From: JAOTYV01 sp041557595
GTDB lineage: Bacteria; Pseudomonadota; Alphaproteobacteria; UBA8366
Assembly: GCA_041557595.1 (NCBI GenBank)
Contig: JBFFGE010000001.1
Coordinates: 21,043 to 85,042, forward strand
Direction of reading: 5' to 3'
Length of the DNA stretch: 64,000 bases
Shown here: positions 33,701 to 43,240 of the stretch, in pieces
Position numbering within the stretch: the stretch's first letter is position 1
Layout: every line of letters starts with the position of its first letter
Notes under the pieces: model-generated
What the model saw: only the letters and a program-made list of their open reading frames with translations
Told to the model about the DNA's origin: nothing
Database searches by the model: none
Program-made: the position numbers and the translations under genes

Positions 33701-35095
33701 ATGGAAAAGAATTTTTCGTTCTCGAATAAGCATGTCGATCTGATGCAGCGCGACGCCGAATCCATCATGGGGTGGCGTTATCAGCCGAGCATCATTTTCG
33801 AGCGCGGCAAGGGCACCGTCATCACCGATGTGGACGGCAATGATTACTATGATCTGACGTCGGGCATGATGTGCATGGTGCTCGGCCATTCGCATCCCGA
33901 ACTGACCGAGACGATCAAGGAGCAGGCGGAAACGCTGGCCCATGAATCCTCCTGGTACTCCAATCGCTGGTCCATCGAATTCGCCGAGCTGATCGCCAGC
34001 ACGTTGCCGGGCAACCTGAAGATGGTCAACTTCGCGGTGACCGGCTCGGAAGCCAACGAGATCGCCATGCGCATGGCCATTGGCGTTACCGGCAAGCACG
34101 ACATCGTTTCGGTCCTGCGCGGCCTGCACGGCGGCTCGCTCGCCGCCGAATCAGTCACCAGCGTCGGCGGCGAACGCAAGGGCGGGCTCGGCCCGCTGAT
34201 GCTGCCGGCCCGGGCGAACGCCATCCTCGCGCCGTTCTGTTTCCGCTGTCCGGTCAATCTGGAATATCCGTCCTGCGACCTCGATTGCCTCAAGCTCAGC
34301 GAGGACATGATGGAGCACATGACCAGCAAGTCGGTGGCCGCCATCATGGCCGAATCGATCATCGTTCCGGGCGGCATGATCGTGCCGCCGAAGGAATGGC
34401 TGCCGCGGCTGCGCAAGATCGCCGACGACTGGGGCTCCCTGCTGGTGCTCGACGAAGCGCAACTCGCGCCGGGCCGCACGGGCAAGCTGTGGGCCTTCGA
34501 GCATTACGACGTGCTGCCCGACATCGTCACCTTCGCCAAGGGAATGTCCGCCGGCATGGCGATCTGCGGCACCGTGACGACGCCCGAAATCGCCGAGCAA
34601 TGCGACGGCAAAGTCGGGCTGCCATGGGCCGGCACCTATTCCGGCGACCCGCTGCCCGCGGCGGTCGCCCTGAAGCAGCTCCAGATCGTGCTGCGCGACA
34701 AGCTCACCGAGGGCGCGGCGGAAAAAGGCAAACTTCTGCGCCGGCGGCTCGAGGAGCTGAAGACGAAATACGACTGCGTCGGCGACGTGCGCGGCGAAGG
34801 GCTCTATCAGATGCTCGACATCGTCACCGACAAGAAGAGCAGGATCCCCGACTACGCCATGGCCGAACGGATCCGCTACAACTGCGCGCTCGAAGGGCTG
34901 CTCACCATCAGCGTCAAGAACTACATGCGCATCGCGCCGCCGCTGATCGTGACCGAGGCGGAAATCGACGAAATCGTCGGCCGCTACGACGCCGCCATCA
35001 AACGGGCCGAAGCGGGCTTTCCGAAGGATGTCGACTTCACGAGTTCGAGCTCGCTGGCCGCGAAGAAGTCGGCTGTCCGGCCGGCGGCTGAGTGA
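33701..35095 (+). CDS. Class III aminotransferase, 2,2-dialkylglycine decarboxylase-like
   Basis: 464 residues from the ATG at 33701 (GGGGGA before it). Class III PLP fold with TGSEANE, LVLDEAQLAPGRTG and the Schiff-base lysine in FAKGMSAG. Several stretches closely follow dialkylglycine decarboxylase (SGDPLPAAV, YDCVGDVRGEGL, MRIAPPL). Yet DGD's key Gln52, in SGQMSAVLGH, is Met here (SGMMCMVLGH), which argues against decarboxylation and for a plain transaminase. An insertion with four cysteines (FCFRCPVNLEYPSCDLDC) could hold a metal. Amino donor and acceptor unknown. It follows metZ on the same strand. Confidence 0.85.
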   Translation: MEKNFSFSNKHVDLMQRDAESIMGWRYQPSIIFERGKGTVITDVDGNDYYDLTSGMMCMVLGHSHPELTETIKEQAETLAHESSWYSNRWSIEFAELIASTLPGNLKMVNFAVTGSEANEIAMRMAIGVTGKHDIVSVLRGLHGGSLAAESVTSVGGERKGGLGPLMLPARANAILAPFCFRCPVNLEYPSCDLDCLKLSEDMMEHMTSKSVAAIMAESIIVPGGMIVPPKEWLPRLRKIADDWGSLLVLDEAQLAPGRTGKLWAFEHYDVLPDIVTFAKGMSAGMAICGTVTTPEIAEQCDGKVGLPWAGTYSGDPLPAAVALKQLQIVLRDKLTEGAAEKGKLLRRRLEELKTKYDCVGDVRGEGLYQMLDIVTDKKSRIPDYAMAERIRYNCALEGLLTISVKNYMRIAPPLIVTEAEIDEIVGRYDAAIKRAEAGFPKDVDFTSSSSLAAKKSAVRPAAE

Positions 35096-35170
35096 CCGCT
35101 ATACGCTCTGTCGGCGCTAACTCCCGGTGCATCCTTCTTCGCAGCGGTCGCCCCGCGACTACTAAATTCC

Positions 35171-35252
35171 GTCATTCCGGACGGCGCAACGCGCCGATCC
35201 GGAATCCATATGGCACCGATTCGCATGGATTCCCGCTTTCGCGGGAATGACG
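35171..35252. repeat. Dispersed palindromic repeat, GTCATTCC family, copy 2
   Basis: Starts GTCATTCCGGACGGCGCAAC and ends CGCTTTCGCGGGAATGACG, with inverted ends and an internal GGATTCCCGC/GCGGGAA hairpin. It matches 13061-13133 at both ends but has a slightly longer middle. It lies between convergent genes. Confidence 0.75.
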
Positions 35253-35296
35253 CCATTGATTGATATCGCTGATTGAGAGAGCCTCGCGGCTCTTTT

Positions 35297-37477
35297 CTAC
35301 CCCGTCACACTCACCCGCAGGGCCTCGAAGCGGCTGACCGCCGACAGCGCAAGCGCCGCGTTGCTCAACTCATCGTAAACAGGCATCCCGGCTTCCATAG
35401 CGCGGGCGCGGTATTTCTGCTTGCTCTTTTCCAGCGCCGGCTCGCCGCTCGACCGCAGCACCAGCAGAAAATGCGCCTGTCCGGGATAGTCCCGCTGTAT
35501 CTGCACCGCCGCCTGGATCAGGTTGTCCAGCGGATCGATCGGCCCGCGGCCGACGAAAGCGGCGAGGTTCAGATGCATCACGACCGCATCCGGTTTGTCC
35601 CTGGCATAGATCGCATCGAGGATCTTGCCGGCGATGCGGCCTTCTTCCCGCTGCATGGTGCCGACCGGCGCGTCCACCGGATTGGCGATGCTGGTGCCCG
35701 GCGGCAGTTCGAGCACCTCCAGCGCCTGACGGGTATCGTCGCCAAATGGATCGATGTCGAGCCCGTGCCGGAAGAAGAAATCGGTCGCCAGCACGCTGGT
35801 GCCGCCGCCATTGCCGAACAGCGCCACTTGCCGGGTCGCCGCGCCGCGCTTCGGCTGCAGGGTCTGGAAGGCGAGCAGCACGTCGAGAAATTCGTCCAGC
35901 GTATCGCACAGGATGCAGCCGGTCTGTTTCGACAGCGCGACCCACACCCGGTCGTCGCCCGCCAGCGCGCCCGTATGCGACGCCGCGGCGACCAGGCCTT
36001 TTTGCGTGCGTCCGCCCTTCAGGATCACCACCGGCTTTTCCATGCGGTTCCGCTTGAGCACCTCGAACAGCCGTCGTCCGTCCTTCACGCCTTCGATATA
36101 CATGCCGACAACCTTGGTCTGATCGTCGGCCAGATAGAATTCCAGCAGGTCGTTCGGGCCGAGATCGGCGCTGTTGCCGACCGTGACCAACCCGCTGAAC
36201 TGAATGCCCCGGCGCGCGCCCCGCATGATGATATCGGTGCCGAGCCCGCCGCTCTGCGTGATCACGCCGACCGTGCCCAAGGTTTCCGGTGGATCCTTCG
36301 GAAAGGTGACGCGGCCGCGCGGCGAATACATGCCGAGACAGTTCGGCCCCAGCACGCGGCAGCCGCCCGCGCGGGCGGCATCGACCAGCGATTGCTCGAG
36401 CTCGACGCCGTGCGAGACTTCGGCAAAACCGCTCGAGATGACTTGCGCGAACCGCACCCGGCCTGCCGCGCCGGCCAGAATTTCCGGCACCCGCTCGGCG
36501 CCGATGGCGATGTAGCAGTAATCCGCCGGCTCCGGCATTTCGGCGAGCGATGGATAGGCGGTCAGGCCTTCGATCTCCGGCGCCTTCGGATGGATGGGAT
36601 AGATCGTGCCCGCATATCCGAAGTCGCGCATGCGCTGAATAAACGTGTTGGCGATCGTCACGCCGGTGCTCGACGCGCCGATCACCGCCACCGTCTTGGG
36701 CGCGAACAGATGCTTGAATGACTCGATCAAACCCTCGCCGTCCTGCGCGGCCGCCGGGCCCGGCGCGGCCGCGGCGCTTTCGGTCAGGATGAATCGGGCG
36801 TCGACGGCAACCGCCGCGGTTTCCGATACGATCAGCGGATTGATTTCGAGTTCGGCCAGATCGTCACCCAGGGACAGGAGAACCCCATCGGCGCCACCGA
36901 CCTTGAGCAGCACGTCGACGATGGCGTCCCGCGACACCGCCGCCTGGCCGCGCACGCCGTCCAGCAACGGCGCGCCGCGCAGCTCATCCAGCATCGCGCA
37001 CGCATCCGCTTCGGTGATCGGGCACAGGCGGAAGGCGACATCGGCCAGCACCTCGACAAAAATACCGCCGAGCCCGACCATGATCATCGGCCCGAATTGC
37101 GGGTCGCGGACGCCGCCGATAACGATTTCCTGCCCCTTCGGCGCCATCTCCTCGATCAGGAATCCGTCGAGCTTGCGCCCCTTGATCCCGGGGGCCTTCA
37201 GCATTTGCGCGATGGCGTCGCGCACCGCATCGGCCGAATTCAGATTGATCGCGACACCGCCGGCATCGCTCTTGTGCAGGATCTCCGGCGACATCACCTT
37301 GACGACCACCGGCATGGAAAGACCGTCCAGCGCGGCCGCCGCATCGTCCGGTCCCGCGGCAGCCGCCGTCCTGGGCACCGCCACGCCGCAGCGCGCCAGA
37401 ATGCCTTTGCCCGCGCGTTCGTCCAGCGCCGTCCGGCCGTCCTGCCGGGCGCGCGCGATTTCCGCCCCAATGTCCAT
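35297..37477 (-). CDS. ADP-forming acyl-CoA synthetase, ATP-grasp domain first
   Basis: 726 residues. Residues 1-225 are the ATP-grasp part (VVVKVMSPEILHKSDAGGV, PMIMVGLGGIFVEVL, LAELEINPL). Residues about 235-370 are the CoA-binding domain (LFAPKTVAVIGASSTG), and the rest is the ligase domain with VLGPNCLGMYSP, GVITQSGGLGTD and the phosphohistidine motif AASHTGALAGDD. It makes acyl-CoA from acid, ATP and CoA with release of ADP. The order is the reverse of the paralogue at 51404-53551. The next gene on the strand, 20 bp downstream of its promoter side, is a carboxyltransferase, so the pair may activate and carboxylate one acid. Confidence 0.9.
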   Translation of the reverse strand: MDIGAEIARARQDGRTALDERAGKGILARCGVAVPRTAAAAGPDDAAAALDGLSMPVVVKVMSPEILHKSDAGGVAINLNSADAVRDAIAQMLKAPGIKGRKLDGFLIEEMAPKGQEIVIGGVRDPQFGPMIMVGLGGIFVEVLADVAFRLCPITEADACAMLDELRGAPLLDGVRGQAAVSRDAIVDVLLKVGGADGVLLSLGDDLAELEINPLIVSETAAVAVDARFILTESAAAAPGPAAAQDGEGLIESFKHLFAPKTVAVIGASSTGVTIANTFIQRMRDFGYAGTIYPIHPKAPEIEGLTAYPSLAEMPEPADYCYIAIGAERVPEILAGAAGRVRFAQVISSGFAEVSHGVELEQSLVDAARAGGCRVLGPNCLGMYSPRGRVTFPKDPPETLGTVGVITQSGGLGTDIIMRGARRGIQFSGLVTVGNSADLGPNDLLEFYLADDQTKVVGMYIEGVKDGRRLFEVLKRNRMEKPVVILKGGRTQKGLVAAASHTGALAGDDRVWVALSKQTGCILCDTLDEFLDVLLAFQTLQPKRGAATRQVALFGNGGGTSVLATDFFFRHGLDIDPFGDDTRQALEVLELPPGTSIANPVDAPVGTMQREEGRIAGKILDAIYARDKPDAVVMHLNLAAFVGRGPIDPLDNLIQAAVQIQRDYPGQAHFLLVLRSSGEPALEKSKQKYRARAMEAGMPVYDELSNAALALSAVSRFEALRVSVTG

Positions 37478-37497
37478 TCGCGGCTCCTTCCACCCGG

Positions 37498-39048
37498 TCA
37501 GTAGCTGGTCGGCCAGGCCCGCATCAGATGCTGGCCGACGCCGTTCGTCTTGCGCAGCCGGTAGACCTCAAGCATGCGGATCAGATAGTCGCGCGTCTCA
37601 TCCGGGCGGATGACGTCCTGCACCGCATAGATCGACGCCATGTCCCAGACCTGCGAATCCTGCTGGATCTGGGCCAGCGCCTCGTCGAAGCCGTCCTCGC
37701 CGGGGCCTACGCCATGGACGATCTTGGTCGCGAAACGCGGATCCATGAAACTCACCTCCGCGGTCGGCCAGGCCGCCACGTCGTCGGAATGCCGCCCGCC
37801 GCCCATCGCCACATAGGCGCGGCCATAGCTCTTGCGCAGGATCACCGACAGTTTCGGCACGGTCACGAGGCAGGTCGCGTTCATGAAGTTCATGATCTTG
37901 CCGGGCGCGCGACGGCGTTCGGCCTCGGCGCCGATAACGAAACCGGGGGTATCGACCAGGGTGATGATCGGAATGTTGAAGGAGTCGCACAGCACGGTGA
38001 AGCTCACCGCCTTCTCGCAGGCATCCACGTCCATCGCGCCGCCCTTGTGCAGCGGATTATTGGCGATGATGCCGACGCTTTGCCCGTTCAGGCGACACAG
38101 CGCGGTGACCACGGGCCGCCCGAACCGGGCCTTCATCTCGAACATGCTGTCCTTGTCGACAATCGCCCTGATGATCTTGCGGACGTCATAGACCTGGTTG
38201 CGTTTCTCGGGCAGGTATCCGCCGATATTCTTCATGTCGGCGCCCGACCCCTTGGGCACCGGATGCGCCGGCGGCGCTTCCATGTTGTGGCTCGGCAAAT
38301 AACTCAGGAAGGTGCGGATCGCGGCCAGCGCTTCCTCGTCCGTATCGACGAACAGATCGACCATCCCGGTGGTTTCGGCGTGCAGCTTCCAGCCGCCGAG
38401 TTCCTCGAGGTCGATCTCCTCGCCGATCGCCATGGCGATCAGCCGCGGGCTCGACACCGCCATGGCGGAGCCCTTGCGCATCACCGTGAAGTCGGAACAA
38501 CAGGACAGCCAGGCGGAGGAGCCGAAGGAAAATCCCAGCGCCGCCGAACACCAGGGCGTGTCGCGCATGCGCTGAAACTGGGTCACGTCGGTCCCCAGCA
38601 GGGCACCCATCCCCTTCGATCCCATGGCGTCCGGCAACCGCGCGCCCGTCGATTCGCCGATGAACACCACCGGCATGCCGCGTTCGGAGCCGGTGCGGCG
38701 CACATGCCCCACCTTCTTGCTGTTGGTGGCGCTGGTCGACGAGCCCTTGACCGTAAAATCGTTGACCGACACCGCAACGTCGCGACCGTCGATCTTGCCG
38801 AATCCCGTCACCTTGCCATCGGTCGGCGTCTTGTCGCGGTCCTGCAGGTACACCCCCGACGTACCCAGCAGACCGGTCTCGATGAACGAGCCCTTGTCGA
38901 CCAGGCAGTCGACCCGCTCGCGCGCATTGAGGACGCCCTGTTCCTTGCGCTTCTTGAGCTTCTCGGGCCCGCCCATGCCGCGCGCATTGGCGCGGCGTTC
39001 CTCGAGGTTTTCCAGCAGGCTGTCGAGATTTGTCAGATCGTCGGTCAT
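37498..39048 (-). CDS. Acyl-CoA carboxylase carboxyltransferase subunit (propionyl-CoA carboxylase beta-like)
   Basis: 516 residues, two crotonase-like halves as in PccB. N-terminal NARERVDCLVDKGSFIE, VFIGESTGARLPD, and a second half with GQSVGIIANNPLHKGGAMD, LVDTPGFVIG and YGRAYVAMGGG. It transfers CO2 from carboxybiotin to an acyl-CoA. No biotin-carboxylase or biotin-carrier gene is in the window, so the partner must be elsewhere. Separated by 20 bp from the ADP-forming synthetase downstream and by 107 bp from the crotonase. A second, incomplete carboxyltransferase starts at 63545. Confidence 0.92.
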   Translation of the reverse strand: MTDDLTNLDSLLENLEERRANARGMGGPEKLKKRKEQGVLNARERVDCLVDKGSFIETGLLGTSGVYLQDRDKTPTDGKVTGFGKIDGRDVAVSVNDFTVKGSSTSATNSKKVGHVRRTGSERGMPVVFIGESTGARLPDAMGSKGMGALLGTDVTQFQRMRDTPWCSAALGFSFGSSAWLSCCSDFTVMRKGSAMAVSSPRLIAMAIGEEIDLEELGGWKLHAETTGMVDLFVDTDEEALAAIRTFLSYLPSHNMEAPPAHPVPKGSGADMKNIGGYLPEKRNQVYDVRKIIRAIVDKDSMFEMKARFGRPVVTALCRLNGQSVGIIANNPLHKGGAMDVDACEKAVSFTVLCDSFNIPIITLVDTPGFVIGAEAERRRAPGKIMNFMNATCLVTVPKLSVILRKSYGRAYVAMGGGRHSDDVAAWPTAEVSFMDPRFATKIVHGVGPGEDGFDEALAQIQQDSQVWDMASIYAVQDVIRPDETRDYLIRMLEVYRLRKTNGVGQHLMRAWPTSY

Positions 39049-39155
39049 ACAGGTGCTCTCCCGCGCAGATTGCGGCGCCGTGTCGTTAGGGTGGGGTGGA
39101 ATCGACGGGGATCATACAGAGCGCCCTGCGCCAAGGCGATACCCCGCACGGATGG

Positions 39156-39944
39156 TTACCGGCCTTGAAAATTTGGCTTCCGCTTCTCCATGAACGCGGT
39201 GCGGCCCTCGACATGATCCTCGCTCGCATTGCACATGTCGACGAGTTGCTCGCACAGTTTGAGATCGCGGTCCGCCGGATCCTTGAGCGCTTCGTTGACG
39301 CTGACCTTCGCCGCCCGCATGGTCATCGGCGCATTGCCGGCAATCATGAGCGCGTAGTCCCGCACATAGTCGTCCAGATCGGCGGCGGGCACCACCCGGT
39401 CGACCAATCCCATATCGCGGGCTTCCTCGGCGGAAAACTGGCGCGCGGTATAGAATATTTCCTTCGCGAAGGACGGGCCGACCACGGAGACCAGCCGCCG
39501 AATGCCGTCATAGTCGTAGCCCAACCCGAGCCTGGCGGCCGGAACCGCAAAGCGCGAATTGTCCGAGCAGATGCGGATGTCGCAGGTCAGCGCGGTGCCG
39601 ACGCCGCCGCCGATGCAATAGCCGCGAATCTTGGCGATGGTCGGTTTCGGCGCGTTGAGCAGGTTGTCGCGCGCCTCCGACGTGCGGCGGTGATAGGTCT
39701 CCTCCGCCTCCGCATTGGCGCGCTCGTCCTCGAACTTGGAAATGTCGGCGCCAGACACGAAGGCCTTGCCGCCCGCCCCGGTGACAATGACCGCCCGGAT
39801 CGAGTCGTCCTTGGCGAAATCGATCATGATTTCCGCGGCGCGACCCCACATCTCGCTGGAGACCGCATTGTGCCGCGCCGGGTTGTTGAAAATCATCGTG
39901 CCGATCGGCCCGTCCCGTTCGGCCAGCATCGTGTCGGTGCTCAT
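39156..39944 (-). CDS. Crotonase/enoyl-CoA hydratase-fold protein lacking both hydratase glutamates
   Basis: 262 residues. Oxyanion-hole segments FVSGADISKFE and GYCIGGGVGTALTCD are present, so it binds an acyl-CoA. The two hydratase glutamates are not: the position of Glu144 of rat hydratase (GGGCEL) is Gly116 (GGGVGT) and that of Glu164 (QPEILLG) is Ala136 (VPAARLG). It is therefore unlikely to hydrate enoyl-CoA and may be an isomerase, hydrolase, decarboxylase or lyase of the same fold. GGGAGAG precedes the ATG. First gene of the minus-strand set with the carboxyltransferase and acyl-CoA synthetase. Confidence 0.88.
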   Translation of the reverse strand: MSTDTMLAERDGPIGTMIFNNPARHNAVSSEMWGRAAEIMIDFAKDDSIRAVIVTGAGGKAFVSGADISKFEDERANAEAEETYHRRTSEARDNLLNAPKPTIAKIRGYCIGGGVGTALTCDIRICSDNSRFAVPAARLGLGYDYDGIRRLVSVVGPSFAKEIFYTARQFSAEEARDMGLVDRVVPAADLDDYVRDYALMIAGNAPMTMRAAKVSVNEALKDPADRDLKLCEQLVDMCNASEDHVEGRTAFMEKRKPNFQGR

Positions 39945-40126
39945 CCGGCTCTCCCGCCCGTCATCGGGCCCCTGATCATGGTTTGGGCATCACTCATATC
40001 GGCCAAGCGCCGCCGCGTCCAGCCCGGGCGAACACGGGGCTGGCGCGCACCCCTTACGGTCATGCATGATGTCGGGGAGCGGATCACAACCATGACGTTC
40101 GTCTCCAGCGGCGGGAGTATCTCCGA

Positions 40127-41155
40127 ATGACCGAGACCGACATCTATCGCCAGCCCATTACAGATTCCAGCGCATGGACGCGCGCGGAGATCGAGGCGGA
40201 TGACGATTGGATTCATGTTTTGACCGAAGCTGAAATCGGCGATCTCGACCGCGCCTTGCAGGGTGTGCGCGGCCGGGCCGGGAAATTGGCGGACATTACC
40301 CGTTCGGACTTCCCGCTGCCGGTGTTGGGGCCGCGACTTGCCGAACTCGAAGGCGACGTGCGGACCGGGCGCGGTTTCGCACTGCTGCGCGGTATCCCGG
40401 TAGAGCGCTATGACGACGACGACCTGTTCCTCATGAAATGGGGAATCGGCACCCATTTGGGCCGCGCGATTTCGCAGAATGTCTACGGCGACATGTTGGG
40501 GCACGTCTTCGACCACGGCAATGAAGACCCGACGGCGACGCGAACGCGCGGTTATCAGACGAGCGCGTCGTTGGATTTTCACGTCGACCGGGCCGACATG
40601 ACCTCTCTGTTGTGCCTGCGCCAGGGACGCGCGGGCGGGCTGAGCCGGATCGTCAGCTCAATGTCGGTGCACAACGCGATCCTGGCCCGGCATCCTGAAT
40701 TTTTGCCGCCGCTTTATGAAGGCCTGCCCTACATCGTTACCGAGGCCGCCGGCGAGATGAAGACCTGGAACGGTCCGGTGTTCGACGTTACGGACGGCGT
40801 GTTGAGTTGCTCGTTCCGCCGCGGCACCATACAAAAAGCAATCGACTCGCCCAATGTAACTCTGACGCCCTCGAAGGCAGCGGCGCTGGCCTGTATCGAC
40901 GAGGTCATGAACGACCCATCGCTGGTGTTCGATATGGAACTGCAGCCGGGCGACATTCAATTCGTGAACAACTACACGGTGCTGCACGGCCGGACCGCGT
41001 TCGAAGACGATGCGGACAAGCGCAAGCGACGCCACGTGGTACGGCTCTGGCTGAAATTCTTCACGCCGCGCCCGGCCAGCGACTACATTCGCGACCAGTA
41101 CAAGGGCATCGAGAAGCAGCTGGACCAGAACCCGGCCGGCTTCCGCACGCAATAG
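40127..41155 (+). CDS. TauD/TfdA-superfamily dioxygenase, long divergent form (copy 5)
   Basis: 342 residues, about 60 longer than the other four. Iron ligands His152 and Asp154 (LDFHVDRAD) and His287 (YTVLHGRTAFED), then RRHVVRLWLKF with the 2-oxoglutarate Arg. The LLRGIPVERY start of the core and the VLHGRTAF-RLWL ending belong to the branch usually annotated only as TauD/TfdA-like, related to gamma-butyrobetaine and other plant/fungal-type oxygenases. Substrate unknown. It is read divergently from the crotonase gene and followed, after 156 bp, by the truncated repeat copy. Confidence 0.85.
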   Translation: MTETDIYRQPITDSSAWTRAEIEADDDWIHVLTEAEIGDLDRALQGVRGRAGKLADITRSDFPLPVLGPRLAELEGDVRTGRGFALLRGIPVERYDDDDLFLMKWGIGTHLGRAISQNVYGDMLGHVFDHGNEDPTATRTRGYQTSASLDFHVDRADMTSLLCLRQGRAGGLSRIVSSMSVHNAILARHPEFLPPLYEGLPYIVTEAAGEMKTWNGPVFDVTDGVLSCSFRRGTIQKAIDSPNVTLTPSKAAALACIDEVMNDPSLVFDMELQPGDIQFVNNYTVLHGRTAFEDDADKRKRRHVVRLWLKFFTPRPASDYIRDQYKGIEKQLDQNPAGFRTQ

Positions 41156-41311
41156 GGCGGCATGGGGTAAATGCCCGTCTTCCTATTTTTTTGATACCAA
41201 CTAATTTGTCATGCTCAACGCCAACCACGGCAGCTAGCATCGCGGGTTCGCGGTCGCGGCAATCTGCCAAACCCTGACCCGGTTGCCGCATGCCCGGCCG
41301 CGTCTTACGCT

Positions 41312-41372
41312 AGAGCAGCGGGCGCCCAATTGGGCGCACATAAGCTGCTCTATCTTTATAGAATCGATCAAC
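41312..41372 (+). repeat. Nested-hairpin dispersed repeat, truncated copy C
   Basis: The first 61 bases match copy A (AGAGCAGC arms around a GGCGCCCAATTGGGCGC hairpin, then TATCTTTATAGAATCGATCAAC). The second palindrome is missing, replaced by unrelated GC-rich sequence from 41373. The loss lies exactly where the second hairpin would begin. It is 53 bp upstream of the next start codon. Confidence 0.85.
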
Positions 41373-41425
41373 CGGTCGCGGCGCAGGATTGCGCTTTAGC
41401 GATATACAAATCCGAGACATGGAAC

Positions 41426-43165
41426 ATGGCGAACAAGACGAAGTTGTTGCAGGAACCCACGCTGGCCGGCGAAGGGATCGCGCGGGTTTTCGAACAGGCG
41501 GGGATCGATATGGTCTTCGGCATCCAGGGCGGCAATATGGGGCGCCTCTATGACGCGCTCTACGACCATCAGGAAACCGTGCGCTGCGTGCTGGTGCGGC
41601 ACGAACAACTGGCGAGCGTCATGGCCGAGGTGTACGGGCGCCTCACCGGCAAGCCCGGCGTCTGCATCGGTCAGGGTATCTTCATGCTGGCGAACGGCTT
41701 CCTCGGGACGCTCGAGGCGCATTTCGGCAGCTCGCCGATGCTGTTCCTCACGGATTTTTCCGACGTGGCCCCCTTCTCGCAACACGCGCCCTATCAGAGC
41801 GGCCGCGGCGAGTACGGCTCGGCCGACACGCGCAACGCGCTTGCCGCCGTTACCAAACAGACCCTCACCGCGCTGACGCCGACCGAGGCCGTGCACGCGG
41901 TCCAGCTCGGCATCAAGCATGCGCTCAGCGGCGAACGCGGACCCGTCGGGATCGTCTTCAACAGCAACGCCTTTCTCGGCGGCACCATCGATCCGGAGGC
42001 CCGCCCGTTCCTCTATCACACCTCGACCTACCTCCCGGCGAAACTGCCGGGCGACCCGGCGAGCGTCGCCACCGCGGCGCAGGCGCTCACGGCAGCCGAG
42101 CGGCCGGTGATCATCGCCGGCAACGGCGTTCGGATCAGCCAGGCGTACGGTGAGCTGGCCGCGCTCGCGCAACAGCTCGGCGCGCCGGTGGCGACGACCG
42201 CCTCCGGCAAGGGCGTCATCGCGGAAACCCATGAATGGGCGCTCGGCACCTGCGGCAATTTCGGCCAGGCGACGGCGAACGCCTATATCGGCTCGGCCGA
42301 CCTCGTGCTGGCCGTCGGCACGCGGCTCGGCCCGGCGGACACGACGAACGAGAACCCGGCGCTGATCGATCCGGCGCGCCAGACGATCATCCAGATCGAC
42401 ATCGAATCGAAGAACGCGAGCTGGACGTTCCCCTGCGACACGGTAGTGATCGGCGACGCGGCGCTCGTGCTGCAACAGATCGTCGAGACCATCCAGGCAA
42501 ACGGGGCACCGGCGGCCGACAGTGTCGCCGCGCGCAAGGCCGCGCTCAACGAGACACGCGAGACGGAAGCGTTCTTCTCGGACCCGCATTACAGCTCCGA
42601 CGCGATGCCGATCATGCCGCCGCGTCTTTTCAAGGAAATTCACGACGTCATCGCCGACGACGCGCTGATCACCTGTGACGCGGGCGAGAACCGGCTGTTC
42701 ATGACCCATTTCTTCCAAACCAAAGGTCCGGGCACCCTGCTCATGCCTGGCATCGGGGCGATGGGCTATGCAGTGCCCGCGGCGCTGGCCGGCAAGCTGG
42801 TCCATCCCGAGCGGCAGGTGATCGCCGTGACCGGCGACGGCGGCTTCAGCATGGCGATGAACGGCATCATGACGGCGCGCGACGAGAACATTCCGATCGT
42901 GACCGTGGTCCTGAACAACAGCGCGCTCGGCTGGGTCAAGCACGGCCAGGGCAACCGCGCGCTGAATAGCTCCTTCTCGGACATGAATTTTGCCGAGATC
43001 GCGAAGGCGATCGGCGTGAACGGCATCCGCGTCGAGCAGCCGGCGGCCATCGCCGGCGCGCTTCAGGAAGCGCTCGCCTCCGGCCGGCCGACGGTCGTCG
43101 ACGTGGTCACCGCCTTCGACGGATTGTCCTTCCGCGACGTGACATCGGAGTTGGCGCAGGGCTAG
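41426..43165 (+). CDS. Thiamine-diphosphate-dependent enzyme, acetolactate synthase superfamily
   Basis: 579 residues from the ATG at 41426; the longer open frame upstream runs through the repeat and is not protein-like. N-terminal VFGIQGGNMGRLYDAL, the catalytic Glu60 in VRHEQLASVMAEVYGRLTG, and a C-terminal TPP motif GDGGFSMAMNGIMTARDENI-PIVTVVLNN with the GDG...NN spacing. The middle domain (AERPVIIAGNGVRISQA) is of the DHS-like type. The usual SGPG after the pyrophosphate-activating segment is replaced by GQGIFML, so it is not a standard acetolactate synthase. Could be a decarboxylase, ligase or aldolase acting on 2-oxo acids. Confidence 0.85.
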   Translation: MANKTKLLQEPTLAGEGIARVFEQAGIDMVFGIQGGNMGRLYDALYDHQETVRCVLVRHEQLASVMAEVYGRLTGKPGVCIGQGIFMLANGFLGTLEAHFGSSPMLFLTDFSDVAPFSQHAPYQSGRGEYGSADTRNALAAVTKQTLTALTPTEAVHAVQLGIKHALSGERGPVGIVFNSNAFLGGTIDPEARPFLYHTSTYLPAKLPGDPASVATAAQALTAAERPVIIAGNGVRISQAYGELAALAQQLGAPVATTASGKGVIAETHEWALGTCGNFGQATANAYIGSADLVLAVGTRLGPADTTNENPALIDPARQTIIQIDIESKNASWTFPCDTVVIGDAALVLQQIVETIQANGAPAADSVAARKAALNETRETEAFFSDPHYSSDAMPIMPPRLFKEIHDVIADDALITCDAGENRLFMTHFFQTKGPGTLLMPGIGAMGYAVPAALAGKLVHPERQVIAVTGDGGFSMAMNGIMTARDENIPIVTVVLNNSALGWVKHGQGNRALNSSFSDMNFAEIAKAIGVNGIRVEQPAAIAGALQEALASGRPTVVDVVTAFDGLSFRDVTSELAQG

Positions 43166-43240
43166 TTGTGCAGGACTTCCGGATGGCGATGTAGGCCGGA
43201 ATGTCCTTGTATGGCTGGGCCATTCGCCCGACGCGGAGCC

